Notes: a model not told the origin generated them from the letters alone. DNA of 64,000 nt from Stratiolaelaps scimitus (GCA_019614645.1 JABWDB010000005.1:12761001-12825000); one strand, 5' to 3'; shown: positions 37,710 through 51,120, counted from the stretch's first letter. Numbers and translations are program-made.

Positions 37710-40700
37710 CTATTCCCGACTTCCCGGTTTCACTACAGCTGCAGGCATCACAAAACTAGCAGCGGAATCATTATGCGATGCAGCTTGTTCCGCCTCATCG
37801 AGCTGCTCGGTCGTCGCGTCATCACCGTCAGCCGAATCAAGGAGTTCGTCGTCTTCGGCAGCAGCAACTTCGGCATGACCAGATTCGCCTTTGACAAGCA
37901 CCTGCACCTGTTGTTCCTGCTGATGTCCTGTTCCCTCGATCTGGACGACCTGCTCGTGCCCTTCCTGAATCACGACCTGAGCACCCTCCAGCAGCATGCC
38001 CTCGTCGTTGGGAGCATTGACAATGATGAGCTTCGTCGAGCCGCCAGCTCCGTCCGTGACGTTCACGTAGAGCTTACCGCGGAACATACCCGGATGAGCC
38101 TGCTGCATGTGCTTATGGATGGCCCCCTCCGAGAGAAATTTGTTGAAGCACACCATGCAGTTGTATCGGAGGCCCTTGTGGACAAGCCGATGCCGGACGA
38201 GATTCACCTCCTTGTTGAAGTGCTTATCACATATCTCACAGGCGAATGGTCGCTCATCGCCGTGCGTCCGCACGTGGGCCTCGTAGTCGCTGGGACTCTT
38301 ACACTGGCGTCGGCAGATTTTACATCGCCGCTGGAGGCATACGCCCGACTCTTCATGTTTCCGATGTTTCGACTCGTTCGTGTACGGCCGCTGGCAGTGT
38401 TTACAAAATAGGGTGGCTTGAACCTTGTGTAGCGTCCGTTCGTGCTCAGCTAGCTGCGCCTTGGTTGCGAACTTCCGCGGACAGTGGGAGCAAGCAATTT
38501 TCGCGCTCAACGCATCCGCGGCATGCGCCTCCTTCACATGCTCACGGCACTGCTTCACCTGCTGGAAGTACTGCCCGCAGAATGCGCACTGCAGGGGACA
38601 CTGGGTGTTCATCGGGTTGTGGAAGCGTTCCATGTGTTTGTTGAGCAGCTCGGCCTTGGAGAATCCCGCCCCGCAGACCTCACACTTGTGCGGCTTCTCA
38701 CTTGTGTGCGTCATCCGATGAGCGTTGAGATTGCCCACCTTCGCAAATCGTTCGCCACAGAGATCGCACTCGTAAGGCCGCTCGCCCGTGTGCGTATAGC
38801 TGTGCTGGCGTAAATCGAACTTCGAGTAGAACGACTTGTCGCATTGATCGCAAGGATGCCTCCGATCACCGCTGTGAATGCGGAGGTGAGCCTTGAGATT
38901 GCTCATGACGGCGAACGCTCGACCGCATTTGCCGCATTCGAAGGGCTTCTCCCCAGTGTGACTTCGGATGTGCACCTGCAGACAGACGTGAACGAAATGA
39001 TGAGACGTGAGTGGGTGCCAACAACTTAGAACTGAAATTACGTTGACACCTCGTGATAGGCCACGGAGAGGCTATAGTTTATAGGAAACCTTGGGTACGT
39101 CTTCGCAAACATGCTTCTCTCAATCTCATTCGTCAGGTGGCTAACAGTGATGTTCGTGTATGCTCATATATTAGAAGGGAGCCGAAATTACGGGCCAACG
39201 ATGCAACACCTCACCCGCGGCTCGGATGCAATTATGATTCATTTTGCTAACGTCCACGCTACGTGCGCGCACGCCAGACGAACATGTCTCAGTACTCTTA
39301 AATACTACGAGGCGTTTGCAATAATAATAATAATAATAATAATAACAACAACAATAATAGCCAAAATCGTTCTGTTGGTAGGGTTTCACAGTTGATGGCT
39401 CACCTCAAGGTTGGATCGATTGCTGAACTCCTTCGTGCAGTACTCGCAAATCAGACTCCGAGCACCATCCGTGTGCTGACTCCTAATATGACCTCGCAAC
39501 GTGCTCGCATGGGCAAACTCCTTGCGGCAATGTGGACAGGACAGGTTCGTCCCTGCGGTGACAACAGTCGCATGAGCTGATTTCGTGTGCGACTCCAGCT
39601 CGGCCGGTGAGGCAAGCGTCCGCCGACAGTGCGGACACTTCACCCGATTCTCATGTATCCGAAGGTGACATCGCAGATTGCTCAGCACCGCGAAGCGCTT
39701 GTTACAAATTGGACACGCGTGCGGACGTAGTCCCGTATGCAACATTATGTGTGCCTTTAAATTCGATCGCGTTGAGTACCTGTAGAAAACCAAGCCAAGA
39801 AAACGCATTCAAATCGAACAACACACGATGATAATAATAATAATAATAATAATAGTAGTAATGATAAAATACAATAACTCTTGAAATAATAATAATAATT
39901 ATTATTATTATTGCTTTCGTCTCAGTGATGTTAACCCGCCAAGTTATAAGGGCACTCACTGGTGCACTGATCTAGCTACTCCGTTGGACGGAGCACCGTG
40001 TATCTCATACCAGTTCCCGCAGATTGGACAGGCCGTCGACGAGGCGGCATGTGTTGATATGTAGTGATTGGCATACGCATGCGGCGTTCTGAAACGTAAA
40101 CCACACGTGCGGCATTCAAACACAACAGCTTGCTGGTCATCACCGTCTACCGCGGTGCCATCGTCGGCAACGTCGTCATCCTGGGCGGCGTCGGGGTCAG
40201 CCGTCAGCTCGTCGGGAAACTCCTCGGCCCCGTCAGCTTCCTGCGTTCGTGGCAAGGGCAAACAATATATATATACACATTGACGATCTTGTGCGATAAT
40301 TCGGCTAGCCAGTTTGATAAGGAGGCGTTTTGATGAGCTTTCCATATTAGAACTAAGACTCCCTTGAATTTCGACTCAAAAAACGCAAGCCATTGATCAA
40401 CTCCAATCGTATCCTATTACTACAGGCCTATTGTTTGAGTGTACGCATAAATAAGCCGTCTTCAACGTTGTCTGTTATCTTTCCTACCTGGTATTGGCCT
40501 TCTCCGTCCTGCGACGCTTGGTCCTCGGGGACAGCGATTTCCTCGACGACGGTTTCTTCGATCGGCGGAAGAGAACATCCCTGGACATGGGCATTGGCCT
40601 CGTCTTCGTTTTCAAACAAAGCTAAACACTCTCCGCACTTGTAGATCTATACGAAGTGAAATATAATTGAAAGAGAGGAAGGGCCTCTATTTGGTTAGAC

Positions 40701-40755
40701 AGTCCAACGCATCAAATTAGACAAGACCAATTGCAAGAGTTGTGTGAACAATAGC

Positions 40756-40789
<34 letters not shown>

Positions 40790-42892
40790 TTATAACTTTA
40801 TATATATATATATATATATGATGTTCTACTAACAGGGCGCGTGTCTTCCTCTAGGACATTTTTCTCAGCAGGCAGCAATGAAAGCGATATATCAAGAGCT
40901 GGCACTTGAGGTACTTACCACTCCATTGGCTTCTTCAATTTCCTCTTCCATTGGCTCGCCCTCCGCCGTTGATCCTTTGAAATCACAGACGGCGCACAAA
41001 GATAAAAAATACTTCATATGAAATAACCATTGATCTGAATTTAGACTGCTTCTATACATGAACTCAGTGACGAAATTTCTCATGGGTACACAACAATTCA
41101 GGCTGCCATGCTCTCTTAACTGTATATTGTATATCATACGAAGACTATTCAAGTAATGTCCAATCTATCCCAAAAATAAACCTATTTATGTCAGCGGTAC
41201 TGAAGAAGACAAACTCCTGTCATTCAAAAATGATATACAAGTTCGATCTTGCTAGCACCAGGGGTACTAAATGCCAGTGAAGAAACATTCCTAGTGGGCA
41301 ATAATATCTGCTTTTGTTTTGCAGCTGAGTACTCCAAGACTTCATCGCCTGCAGCCTATGAACCTAAAGGACAAATGTCAACTAAGATTAAATGCTACTC
41401 GTTCTCCGCAATCCTACAAAATAATTAATGAGATAATCATAGCTTGTCATGTTATGATCCCGTCTGAATGTGTGTTTCTCAGTAAACTGATCCTTGTCAA
41501 ATTAAACTGAACTCAAATCCAGCATCGGCTCATAGCTGACATGAATTCGACGGGACTCTTTTTCATTTATTTAATATCGGGTATAAGAAGTGACGAACCC
41601 CAGCCGGCTTAGTATAGCTACTTAAGCATGACATTGTACATGTTGTATTGTCACAAACCGACACTGACTTACTAACTAAGTGAAAACATCATAAACGTAG
41701 GCTCAAAGATGTGGTGACTTTCAATAGGAGAGTTAGATAGACAGGCGAGTGTGAAAATCAATAGAGAACCCCGCAGGGTCCGTGGCCTCGAAGTGGATGC
41801 CAAAGAATTGAATCTTGTGTGCTCACAAGTCGAAACTGTTGATATAACCAAGTGTTGAATGGCTAGTCCCAAAACGCAAGGGCGACTTGTCGGGAACGTT
41901 ATGCTTAATTGACTAGCTCATGTGCAAGTTGTGCGAGTTGATGGAGATTCTCACTTCGACGCAGGACTGTCGTGACCCCAATTCATCATCTATTTATTCG
42001 AACACGCGCATTACATTACAGATTCGATGAACAGGTCTGTTTGTCACAACGAGCGCTTGTCGACTACAGCCAATGTAAATGCCAACTACTGACCCGTTTC
42101 AAACGCAAGTGCCAGACGACTTGTTCTAGTCGAAGTGCGAATTGACAGTCGTTTGAGCTGCTAACTGACCCTAATTAGATACATTTGAACACACACATTT
42201 TATACATTCGGCAAACTCTCCGTTTGTCACATGAATATCGCTACTGGGCTTCTTTGATTTATATACCATGGTACTTTCTATTCTGCGTCCAGTCAGAATT
42301 TGAGTATCAGCCATACAAACTAGGCACACAGTATATGAGGGCTCCTGCTAACGACATTATTGTCGCGGCATTGCATTTATTACGTGACAGATACATTAGG
42401 CATCGTAGACACATATATACCGATGAAATAACATACAACAATTATATATATATATATATACATATCTATATTATATAAGTATATATATATACATATCTAT
42501 ATTACATATGTATATATATATATATTTAATTTTGGTATGTTGGTTCGTCGTCATAGTATTGATCTTCGGAAAAATCGACCTCGTCGTAACAACCACTTAA
42601 TTGATAGAACAAAAAGCACCATTCAGCCAGTGAAGAACGCCGAGACCCCCAAGCAACGATAACTGAGGAGCCAAAATGTTCTATAGCTTCTCAAGCAGCG
42701 CAATGATTAGGAAAACAATTGTTATTAGTGTCTCTTTATTGAAATCGTAGGCGGAGTCCCAGACATCTTTCTGAATTTCATTTCCACTCATCTTCCTCCA
42801 CCGTACGTACCTTGAGACACAACATCGTCCTGCTCTGCAGACTCCGTTCCCTCGACGAGTAGCGAAGAGGCCATAGTTTCAGGCAGTGGCAT
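37710..42892 (-). CDS. C2H2 zinc-finger protein with about 17 fingers
   Basis: This is a probable nuclear DNA-binding regulator; I cannot name the orthologue. Minus-strand exons are 42892-42811 (start ATG), 40974-40919, 40646-40488, 40240-40011, 39779-39404 and 38975-37710 (stop). Phases close to 722 codons. The N-terminus is short and acidic (VVSQ|GSTAEGE, EEEIEEANG). About 17 fingers follow. The first, YKCGEC...H..GC, is C2HC, as is the one ending HEESGVC. Many have TGEKP-like linkers (HTGEKPFEC, HTGERPYEC). The C-terminal 120 or so residues are acidic and Gln/Val/Glu-rich, without fingers. Donor choice at 40011 matters: it rebuilds the canonical finger CPICGNWYSTRSNLKAHIML-H, whereas the in-phase donor at 39960 would insert 17 residues. 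Both introns around finger exons cut within finger units. Confidence 0.9.
40755..40820. repeat. Two adjacent (TA)n tracts in a zinc-finger intron
   Basis: TA runs on both sides of a short ACTTATAACTT spacer, in the intron between the second and third coding exons. Confidence 0.95.
42440..42526. repeat. (TA)n with duplicated ACATATCTATATTA unit
   Basis: The unit ATACATATCTATATTA occurs twice about 40 bases apart within TA repeats, pointing to a local tandem duplication. It lies in the first zinc-finger gene intron. Confidence 0.9.
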
Positions 42893-44102
42893 TGAAATTT
42901 GTTGTGGTCATCATCAGTGCAATCCATCTGAGAGAGCCTGCGATATGCGGATGATGATGTCTAGACTATGTTTTCGTTGGGGGCGGATTAGGCGATTCGT
43001 ACACTCGACCTGTGCACGGCAGACATGATCAGGGCCCGTAATCGATCGGCCAGCCAGACACCTCCATTTGCCTTTTAATCAATCGGCCTGGAGCTCGGGC
43101 AACACGTCAGAGATTGCCGGTTTCGTATGACGCGCATCAAATAATAGCACAACCCGTAATTATTGGAATATATATCTTGTTCGATTGAGATCGAAAGCAG
43201 TCGCGTGCCTGATTATTTGTGCAGAGGCTCAACGTTGTTTGGTCGTCAACGAAAACGTACCGCCAGCCTGACAATCGTCGGTCAGCGCACGAATAACGGT
43301 CTCGGTGACCACCTCTTCAGTGTTCTGCTTCTCAATGAGTGTTTTTGTTTTTTTTTTAGCTATAAATGCTGTTACGGTGTGCCTATTGACGATCTGTAAT
43401 GGTCGCTGTTGATGCATTCGAGCATGGACATATGCTAGATTATGTGCAGATCGTCCATCAACCTCAATGAACGCATGACGATTTGCCGCTCAAGCCAGCG
43501 GGCGATCGACAAGATACTGATGGTTTCGTCAAAACCCATACACAAGCCTCGGCAGCACGCAGCGGTCCACTCCACAAGGCAAAACAGCATAGCGCTCATA
43601 TGTCAAATGAACTAAGTAGATGGCAATAAAGAACCTAAAAAATGCTAGTGCTCAATAATGACAGACTGAGTGTGATTCATCATTCGTCGCTTATAACACT
43701 TGGCGATTTTGGGTTCATTTTACACTATCACCCTCGGGAGGAAGCCGCGCTTGATGTTCTCCATCCGACACCGTTAATATAAATCAATCATGTTCTAGGA
43801 TATTGAACCGGTTGTATGGATGGTCACTTGCGGTCTTCTCCTGCTGTTGATGCAGCACCGCTCGATGTTCAAGTTAACACGTGGGGTCGCCTGTTCGCCT
43901 CGTTCACTCGCGAATAGTGTCGCCGTGCGCGAAACGCGACAGTGTGAGACCGGTGCTGTAAAAAGCTGAAATTTCTCGCGCGTGGCGTGTTTGAACAAAA
44001 TCGTTCGTTCGTTCAGTTGTTTATTGGTTGGTTGGCTGGCTGGTTGGTCGGTTGGTTGCTGCCAAATAAGTTAACCGTTGACGAGGATCGAGCAGCGGCA
44101 AC
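42893..44102. promoter_or_regulatory. Divergent promoter region, zinc-finger gene and ATAD3
   Basis: The two start codons point away from each other across 1.2 kb, so both promoters and 5' UTRs must lie here unless there are distal exons. The ATAD3 side (44000-44060) holds a degenerate (TTGG)n run in the presumed 5' UTR. No TATA box stands out. No other gene was recognised. Confidence 0.5.
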
Positions 44103-45996
44103 ATGTCTTGGTTATTCGGGTATGGACAGAAGCCGAGTGACGCCCCTGGAGCTGCGGGAGGTGGAGGCGATGGACCTCCACCGAAAATCGATACCGGTGA
44201 CTCCGGCAAGATCGGCTCGAAGTCCAATTACCAGTTCGACTCGACCGCCCTTGAGCGTGCCGCTAAGGCCGCACGCGAACTGGAGACGTCACGTAAGTTT
44301 GCCGGTAGTAGTATTGGTGCTGGGAAAATACAACCGACTCAAGTTAGCTCAGTTTTGTCTGCGCGAATCTGCTCAAGCCCGGTTGCGCTGTGTGTGTTCG
44401 AATGCAGATCGCCGCTATGGAATTGAAGGTGACAGCGCGCTAGAAAGAGCGGGAGTCCCTGTGGCTGTGTGCAGGCGGATGGGTGTGCGCTCGTGTGTGT
44501 GTGTGTGTGTGCGCGCGTTGAGAAAAATTTGAATAGTATACTCGATTGCTGTCGAATATGATATGTTCGTGTTTAACATTTATTGTGTTAATGATGGCAA
44601 TGGAACACGATGTATTGTGGCATTCGGATTACGCTGAGAGTTCATGTTTAAGTGAATCAACGAGTCGTAAGGTTATTCACCCAAACGACTTTAGCATGAT
44701 GCAATATATATATATATATGTATATATATAATGTATATGTATTCTGCTACGAAAATACCATTTCTGAAATGACTGCCTTGCGTTGCACACATCAATGAAA
44801 TGGTTGGCACGTATGAAGTTCATTGATTCTTATAGAACTTAACTCCATAGAGCTATATGAGCAGTGTTCGAGAAGAGGTTCTGTAATGAATAGACTACAC
44901 GAATCCGACGAAGAAAGAGAGATCAAGGCTTCAAATCATGTTCATCATCAAACGTTGAATGAAAATTTCAAGCTACATATATGTTTCCATCTATCCCCCG
45001 TTTTGTCAAACTTGGATTACGACGTGTCTTCAATTCTTTGTCTAGCCTGAGGTTCTTTATACACTCTCATTATGATAGTGACCGGGACCCGTGACCCTTA
45101 GCAGCATACATTTTGTGGGGATTTGGCGGTGTCTCTCAGTCTCTATGAACAGCTTGTATTTATTAATAATATAATGGTTGGCTTTCTCTCTCTCTCTCTG
45201 TGTCAGTTGTCTAAACAGAACTTTTATTCTGTTTCATTCCGGCGTGGCTTATTCAAGCCATCCACCGCTCTATTTTCGTTTCTATCAAAGCTATCGTCTT
45301 TAAGGCCAGCTAGATTTTCAGCCCCCGGGGCGTCCATGTTCGAATTCCCCTCCAATGGCCTGGATCGGTAGCCGTCGCATATGTGGTAGCAAACACACGA
45401 AATATCGACACACAAACACACAATTGACCTATAACATTATACTGCCAATACCCGAATTTCAGGTTTTGGCCGGGAGGGTATCGAATTGTCGAAGATGCAG
45501 GAGACAACGGCCCAGTTGGAGCACCAGAAAAACATCAAGCAATTCGAGCTGCAGATGGAGAACGTAAAAGTTGATCACATCCAACGAATGAATGAGGAAA
45601 AACGCAAAACGCTCCAAGAAGAGACTCGACAGGCACAGGCCCGTGCTGAGTATCAGGACCAACTCGCCAGAAAAAGGTCGTTAGGGACGCCAGCAGGCCT
45701 CTGCTGAGGTAGCCTGTCAACAGGCAAAGAAACAGTTCTAGATATTGTAGATGTAGATATTTCAATTTCATGGGATATCTTGTAGTCACCTTGGGCACAA
45801 ATTTTGATGCAAGACTCTCGAGTGAGATTTTCATTTTTCTTTTCGAAATAGCAAAGGATCTCGTAGTCGTTTGGTTACGATGTCCTTTTTTGATTGCCAA
45901 TAGTTTTCATGGCCGATCACGTATTTCGGCCAAGAATGAAGGGGGTACATCTACGACAACCACGCTACAGGATTTATTGTAAATATCCATTTATCG

Positions 45997-46040
<44 letters not shown>

Positions 46041-48428
46041 GATAATAATACATTTTGATAGACAATGATAGGTAAGCACTGATCTTTCTCAGCTGGTACT
46101 AATTTTTTCCAACACTCGCACCCGCGTCCAGGTATGAAGACCAGCTCATTCAGCAGCAGCGGCAGCAGGACGAAAATCTGCGTCGACAGGAAGAATCGAC
46201 CGCGAAACAGGAGGCCATGCGAAAGGCCACACTCGAACATGAAATACAGCTTCGAAGCGAGAATGACATTAAACGGGTTCGTGCCGAGGTCGAAGCTCAG
46301 GCTCGGATGGCGCGCGAGAACCATGATATTAACATGGAGCAGGTTCGTCTAAAGGCACAGGAGAACCGTGAGACGATTTTGGAGTCGATTAAGACGGCCG
46401 GCAACGTCCTCGGTGCAGGGCTGAACGCGTTCGTTTCCGACTGGGACAAGGTGAGTGTGACTCTTGAGTTTTTCGAGTACATGCCTCTTGACGATGTGTC
46501 GCGATACTGCCGTTAATGCTGGTTGTCATATATTCGATAGTGCGTGTCACTATGATAAATCATCAATAATGTAACGATTCATTTCTAACCAAGTTCTTTC
46601 ATGACAACAACAACAAAATCCGTTTTCGCAATATACTTGCTATTTACCAGCAGCACCATTGAGTTAATGTACATATGCATGCACGAGTATTTATATGGTG
46701 AACTCGAGACGAATTAATCCGGAGATCTGCAACGCATAGGTCCACCTTCACAGGCGTTCAAACGCTCGAAGAGAAACGCAAACATAGAACAAGGAACGCA
46801 AACAACAATAACAATGATTTAACAAGATCATCTCTCCCCGCTACTCCCCACCGTGTGCAGGTAGTGTCAGCGGCAGCCGGACTGACCATTTTAGCTGGAG
46901 GTATTTATACTGCGCGAACAGGAATATCGATCCTCGGTCGCTACATCGAAAGTCGGCTTGGGAAGCCTTCACTGGTTCGGCAGACGTCTCGACTTACAGC
47001 CGGCGAGCTAGCGAGGCATCCGATTCAAACAGTGAAAAAGCTAGCGCGCCCTAAGGAGGATATCCTTAAAGGCGTTGTACTTCAGGTTGGTCTACCGATG
47101 CGTAGGTAGATAGTATCGTATGCCAAAACAGATCAAACGTAATGTGAATACGACACAGAATATTCGACTCCTATATTCGACGTTAATCAGCTGGAGATTT
47201 TCAGATGGCTCATACACTGTGATAACGGCCAATTGACGAAGGCCCCTACAAGGAATGCATTTCGACAATTACGATGTGGATTGTAACCGATGTCTTTTCC
47301 TTGCTCGTTTGCTATTTGCATGTTGCAACCTTTCTACAGCCGACGTTAGAAGAGCGTCTTCGAGATATCGCGATTGCAACGAAGAACAGCAAGCAGAACG
47401 GAGGCTATCTCCGGAATATCCTTATGTACGGACCTCCGGGTACAGGAAAGACACTGTTCGCTAAGAGGCTCGCATTCCATTCAGGTTCGTTCCATTCGCA
47501 AGTACGGTCGCGCATTTACAATCAACAATTCTCACACTGATTGGCCAAACTTGATTCGGGAACAAAGGTCAACATCAATATCATAGTAACCACTGTCTTA
47601 CGGGCGGTATCTGGATACGGCGGTGCGTTTAGTTGGCGAAAACGAATCACCGATCATTTGTCCCTCAAACGATGATGAAAGCGGCTGCTTCATACTGATT
47701 TGATTGCTAACGGATGAACACTTTCGTGTTTTGTTCTTTGGCTTGTTTTGCCTTTATGCAAATTTTACCTAATAGGTCTGGACTACGCCGTTATGAGCGG
47801 GGGTGACGTCGCCCCAATGGGTGCGGACGGCGTATCCGCGATCCACAAGCTGTTTGACTGGTCCGACACTTCGCGCAAGGGTGTGCTGCTATTTATCGAC
47901 GAGGCGGACGCGTTTCTACGCAAACGCAGCTCTGAGCATATATCCGAATATCTTCGTTCATCTCTGAACGCGTTCCTGTTCCGGACCGGCGATCAGTCGA
48001 AGAAGATCATGCTTGTGTTGGCATCCAACACGCCCGAGCAGTTCGATTTCGCTATTAACGATCGTCTCGACGAAATGGTCGAGTTCAGCCTGCCCGGCCG
48101 AGACGAACGAGAGCGATTGGTTCGTCTATACTTCGAGCGGTTCATTGTGGCGAGTATTGGCGTGGGCCGGCGTAGCCTGAAGCTCGAGGAAGGGCTGGAC
48201 TGGGGAGCGCTGTGCTCGGAGGTTGCAGCTCGCACCGACGGCCTGTCTGGCCGAGAGATTGCCAAGGTTGCCGTGGCGTGGCAGGCAAGTGGCTACGCTA
48301 GCGAGGATGCGACCGTGACCCGCAAGATCATGATGGAACGTGTCGGGGACGCTATCGCACAGAATAAACTGAAGCTTAACTGGCAGGTGGCCGAGGAGGC
48401 GGCCAAACGGACGACATTTCAGTCGTAA
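44103..48428 (+). CDS. ATAD3: ATAD3, mitochondrial inner-membrane AAA+ ATPase
   Basis: ATAD3 spans mitochondrial membranes and is needed for nucleoid organisation, cristae and contact sites. Six exons: 44103-44292, 45463-45676, 46132-46450, 46861-47085, 47340-47484 and 47776-48428 give 581 residues, the usual length. The start MSWLFGY matches the vertebrate MSWLFG start. [12 protein letters not shown] begins the N-terminal domain; residues about 65-215 are a charged coiled coil ([20 protein letters not shown]). A hydrophobic stretch at about 242-259 is the membrane segment. The AAA+ domain has Walker A GPPGTGKT at about 347-354, GGDVAPMG, and Walker [11 protein letters not shown] at about 402-411; SGREIAK is in the lid. 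Exon 2 ends in a weak donor, AAAAG|GTCGTT, accepted because the junction restores ARKRYEDQL. Nothing appears truncated. The gene is divergent from the zinc-finger gene. Confidence 0.97.
45998..46039. repeat. (AAT)n microsatellite
   Basis: AAT array in the second ATAD3 intron. Confidence 0.97.
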
Positions 48429-49526
48429 TTCCTAGCTCGACGTGAGTGAGGTTGCAGCAGGCATTCGCCAGGCGGCGACAGCGAAGTCTGCTGAAGTCCG
48501 CTACCGCCAAAGTCCGCTCAGTTCGGAGGGCCAACGCTTAGGTGTCTATGCAGAATATCATAAGAACACATGGGAGCCTGATCAAATGTTTGTTGACGTA
48601 GGGAATAAGTAAGAGCCGGCTGGATAGCGAATTTTATTCAAGCCAAAGTGACTTGTGCATGTTTCGTGGTAATAATTAGCTGTGCGGCAATCGATTCGCT
48701 TGGTGACCAATGTGAGGAATCGCGAATTGTCTGTCGGCGTATGTTGTTTAAAAAACAGTCTACGAGAAAATAATGAGTAAATGCATTGAAATGTCTTCGT
48801 GAAAAGTGACACGTTAGGGATGACTTGGTGTGTTCGGTAGGAAATCACGCATGTCGAATGCAATCTCCTCAATTATATCGAAGATCAGCAATGCTGATTG
48901 TGACATCGCGCAGGGTCGGGAGAAGCCCGATGTGTGAGTGCAAAAATGAGTGCAAGTTGGCGCTCCCCTCAAAATGATCTTTGAACTCGAGTTAGACACT
49001 GTCGTAATAAATTTACACACATAGATATATCCGATAGAGACTGACAGGGAGAGCGAGAGAGGGGCGGCGAGCTGCTAACGCGATACCCTACGTGCTGTGC
49101 CACAGGCTCGATAGATTAGCAGCAGAATTCGTGTTGACCTTTGAGATGTTCGGCGTGACTGTAAGCAAGCGAGCACCTCGCCATGATACTTGCGGTTTGA
49201 CAGAGAGTAAACGTAGTATTCGTGTGTGCGAAGGGGTACCTCATCGACACCGGTGACCTTGTTTAGATGGAGGGGATGGGCATTCTGCATTTCATTGTAA
49301 GATATCAGTATATATATATATATATATATATATATACAAACACACAAATGGTTTTATAGAGGAAGGAGACGCTAATAGTTATTATATCGTGGTACAACAT
49401 CTAAATACATTTAATAGATACATTAATTAATGTAGAAACCAAAAGAAGACGAATTCCAGACGTTTGGAGACGAGATGGATTACATTAGTAGGATGTACAA
49501 ATGAATCTAGTTAGCTTAAAAATAAA
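48429..49526 (+). other. ATAD3: ATAD3 3' UTR with alternative poly(A) signals
   Basis: AATAAA occurs at 49006-49011, at 49521-49526 and again near 49713. The copy at 49521 is followed by a TG-rich segment (ACTAATGTGGTTGTCC) and looks best. A (TA)n tract at 49309-49336 lies inside if the distal site is used. No coding frame was recognised. Confidence 0.45.
49309..49336. repeat. (TA)n microsatellite
   Basis: TA run in the ATAD3 3' region. Confidence 0.97.
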
Positions 49527-49977
49527 TATTTTAACTTTTACTAATGTGGTTGTCCTCTATCCATCTACATGTGAGGTATGCCTGACGATCACTGATATTA
49601 GTCCAAGATATATGATTTGCATTGCAGCCAGGGGTGTAGAATTAAAATTACTGCAATGATAATCAATAACAATCAATCCCCTCCCAAGAAATTCCTAGTT
49701 ATTGTATGTTTGAATAAAGAGACCTATTATTATTACTAGCAAAAAAATAATCAACTTATTAGACACCTACCTAATTATTAGGTCTAACAACACCTACGCG
49801 TAAGCAATATCAGGCTTAGATTGAGGGTAATTTAGATGTAATACAAAATGATATAAGTCTGTGGAATATTTTGACAATATTTCGATGAATACAATATGAA
49901 TGATTACATTGCAACAGCGGATGGGCAGCCTAGTGACAAATACAAAATGGCTTTTGTTTAACTTGGATTGTACCTAC

Positions 49978-50290
49978 CAGACAAAACCCCTATGAAGCAG
50001 TAGAGTCGAATTTCCGCCTCCTCGTCGCAGGCACCTGAATCGAATGTGAGCAGTTCCTCGTGTTCTGTTATGGAAGCTACCCAGCCTGCGTTAGCTTGGT
50101 CTGGCCAGAACGAACGGAGACATTGCATGCTCACTGAGGAAGCAGCCGAAGTTATCAAACGTGCACACGCTAAATAGGCTAAATTCGTTCGTAGCTTTTG
50201 CAGCTGTGTTAAAATCGATCCCGTTTTGCTAAACCGATTCGATCTCCGCTTCGCAATTTCAAACGACTTGGCTAGACAGCGATCCGTCAT
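49978..50290 (-). CDS. Possible first exon of an unrecognised gene
   Basis: A minus-strand frame starts with ATG at 50290 and stays open for 104 codons to a good donor, TCTG|GTAGGT, after position 49978. Its composition is mixed and protein-like, unlike the repeat-derived frames around it: LTQLQKLRTNLAYLACAR, then FWPDQANAGWVASITEHEE and a CDEEAEIRLYCFIG end. I do not recognise the family. Downstream exons would have to overlap the ATAD3 3' region on the opposite strand, or the frame may simply run on to its stop at 49958. It could also be chance. Confidence 0.25.
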
Positions 50291-51120
50291 ATACGCGTGT
50301 GTCGATTTACACCGTCTTTCGTTATGTTCTAATCGATACTCGTGTATGTGACGGCGTGTCGTACAACCAAGCTACATTTTGAAGAAGAAACCCATTCTTC
50401 TCAGCTCATCATCATCATCATCATCATCATATATATATATATATATATATATCAGCACTACAAACCGATAGCTAACCTTATAGCAATTAACAACTCGTTT
50501 GCATCTCTGCGTTCGATTGCAATTGTATGCTTTTTATTCGCTGATGTCTTAAATTGTTCAAATGATGAATCAATCGAGTCAAACATGCTGCTGCTGTTTA
50601 ATAATTGGATAATAATTGGAGTATATGTTTGCTGCGGAGGGCCCCGGGAGAGAGCAACAATGACGAGTGTTGTTGTCTTGTTGTTGTGCCTTATTGTAAT
50701 CTCTCTCTCTCTCACACTCTATCTCTCTCTCTCTCTATCTCTCATTATTTTTTGCTGCGCAGCAGCTGCAGCGCTAATCTCCTGATGATGACAACGAAAC
50801 TCGAGCGTGCGAGTCCGTCGTTATTTATGTCTCGTTGTTGTTGTTGCTGATCACCTGGTGTTACCACCGCTGATATTGTGGCTTACTGGTTTTCGAGTCT
50901 GCTTTTTCGCACGATCATTCGTTTGGTTGTATGACTGGCCTTATCGTACATCTGTTAGGATGTATATATATATATGTATATATATATCTCGATATTTGCC
51001 GTCCATTTTTTCATCCGGCTGTGGCTCCAACCCACACATACCCCCCCGGGGCCCGACCTGCAATCGCATTCAATGCGCGAGGTTCTTTCATATATATAGA
51101 TATATTTATATATAACCTTT

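Noticed and set aside
37668..38411. 247-codon plus-strand frame
   Set aside because: Antisense shadow of the zinc-finger coding exon.
44293..44426. Extension of ATAD3 exon 1 through its donor
   Set aside because: Sequence after CAC|GTAAGT does not match ATAD3, and the splice to 45463 restores the family sequence.
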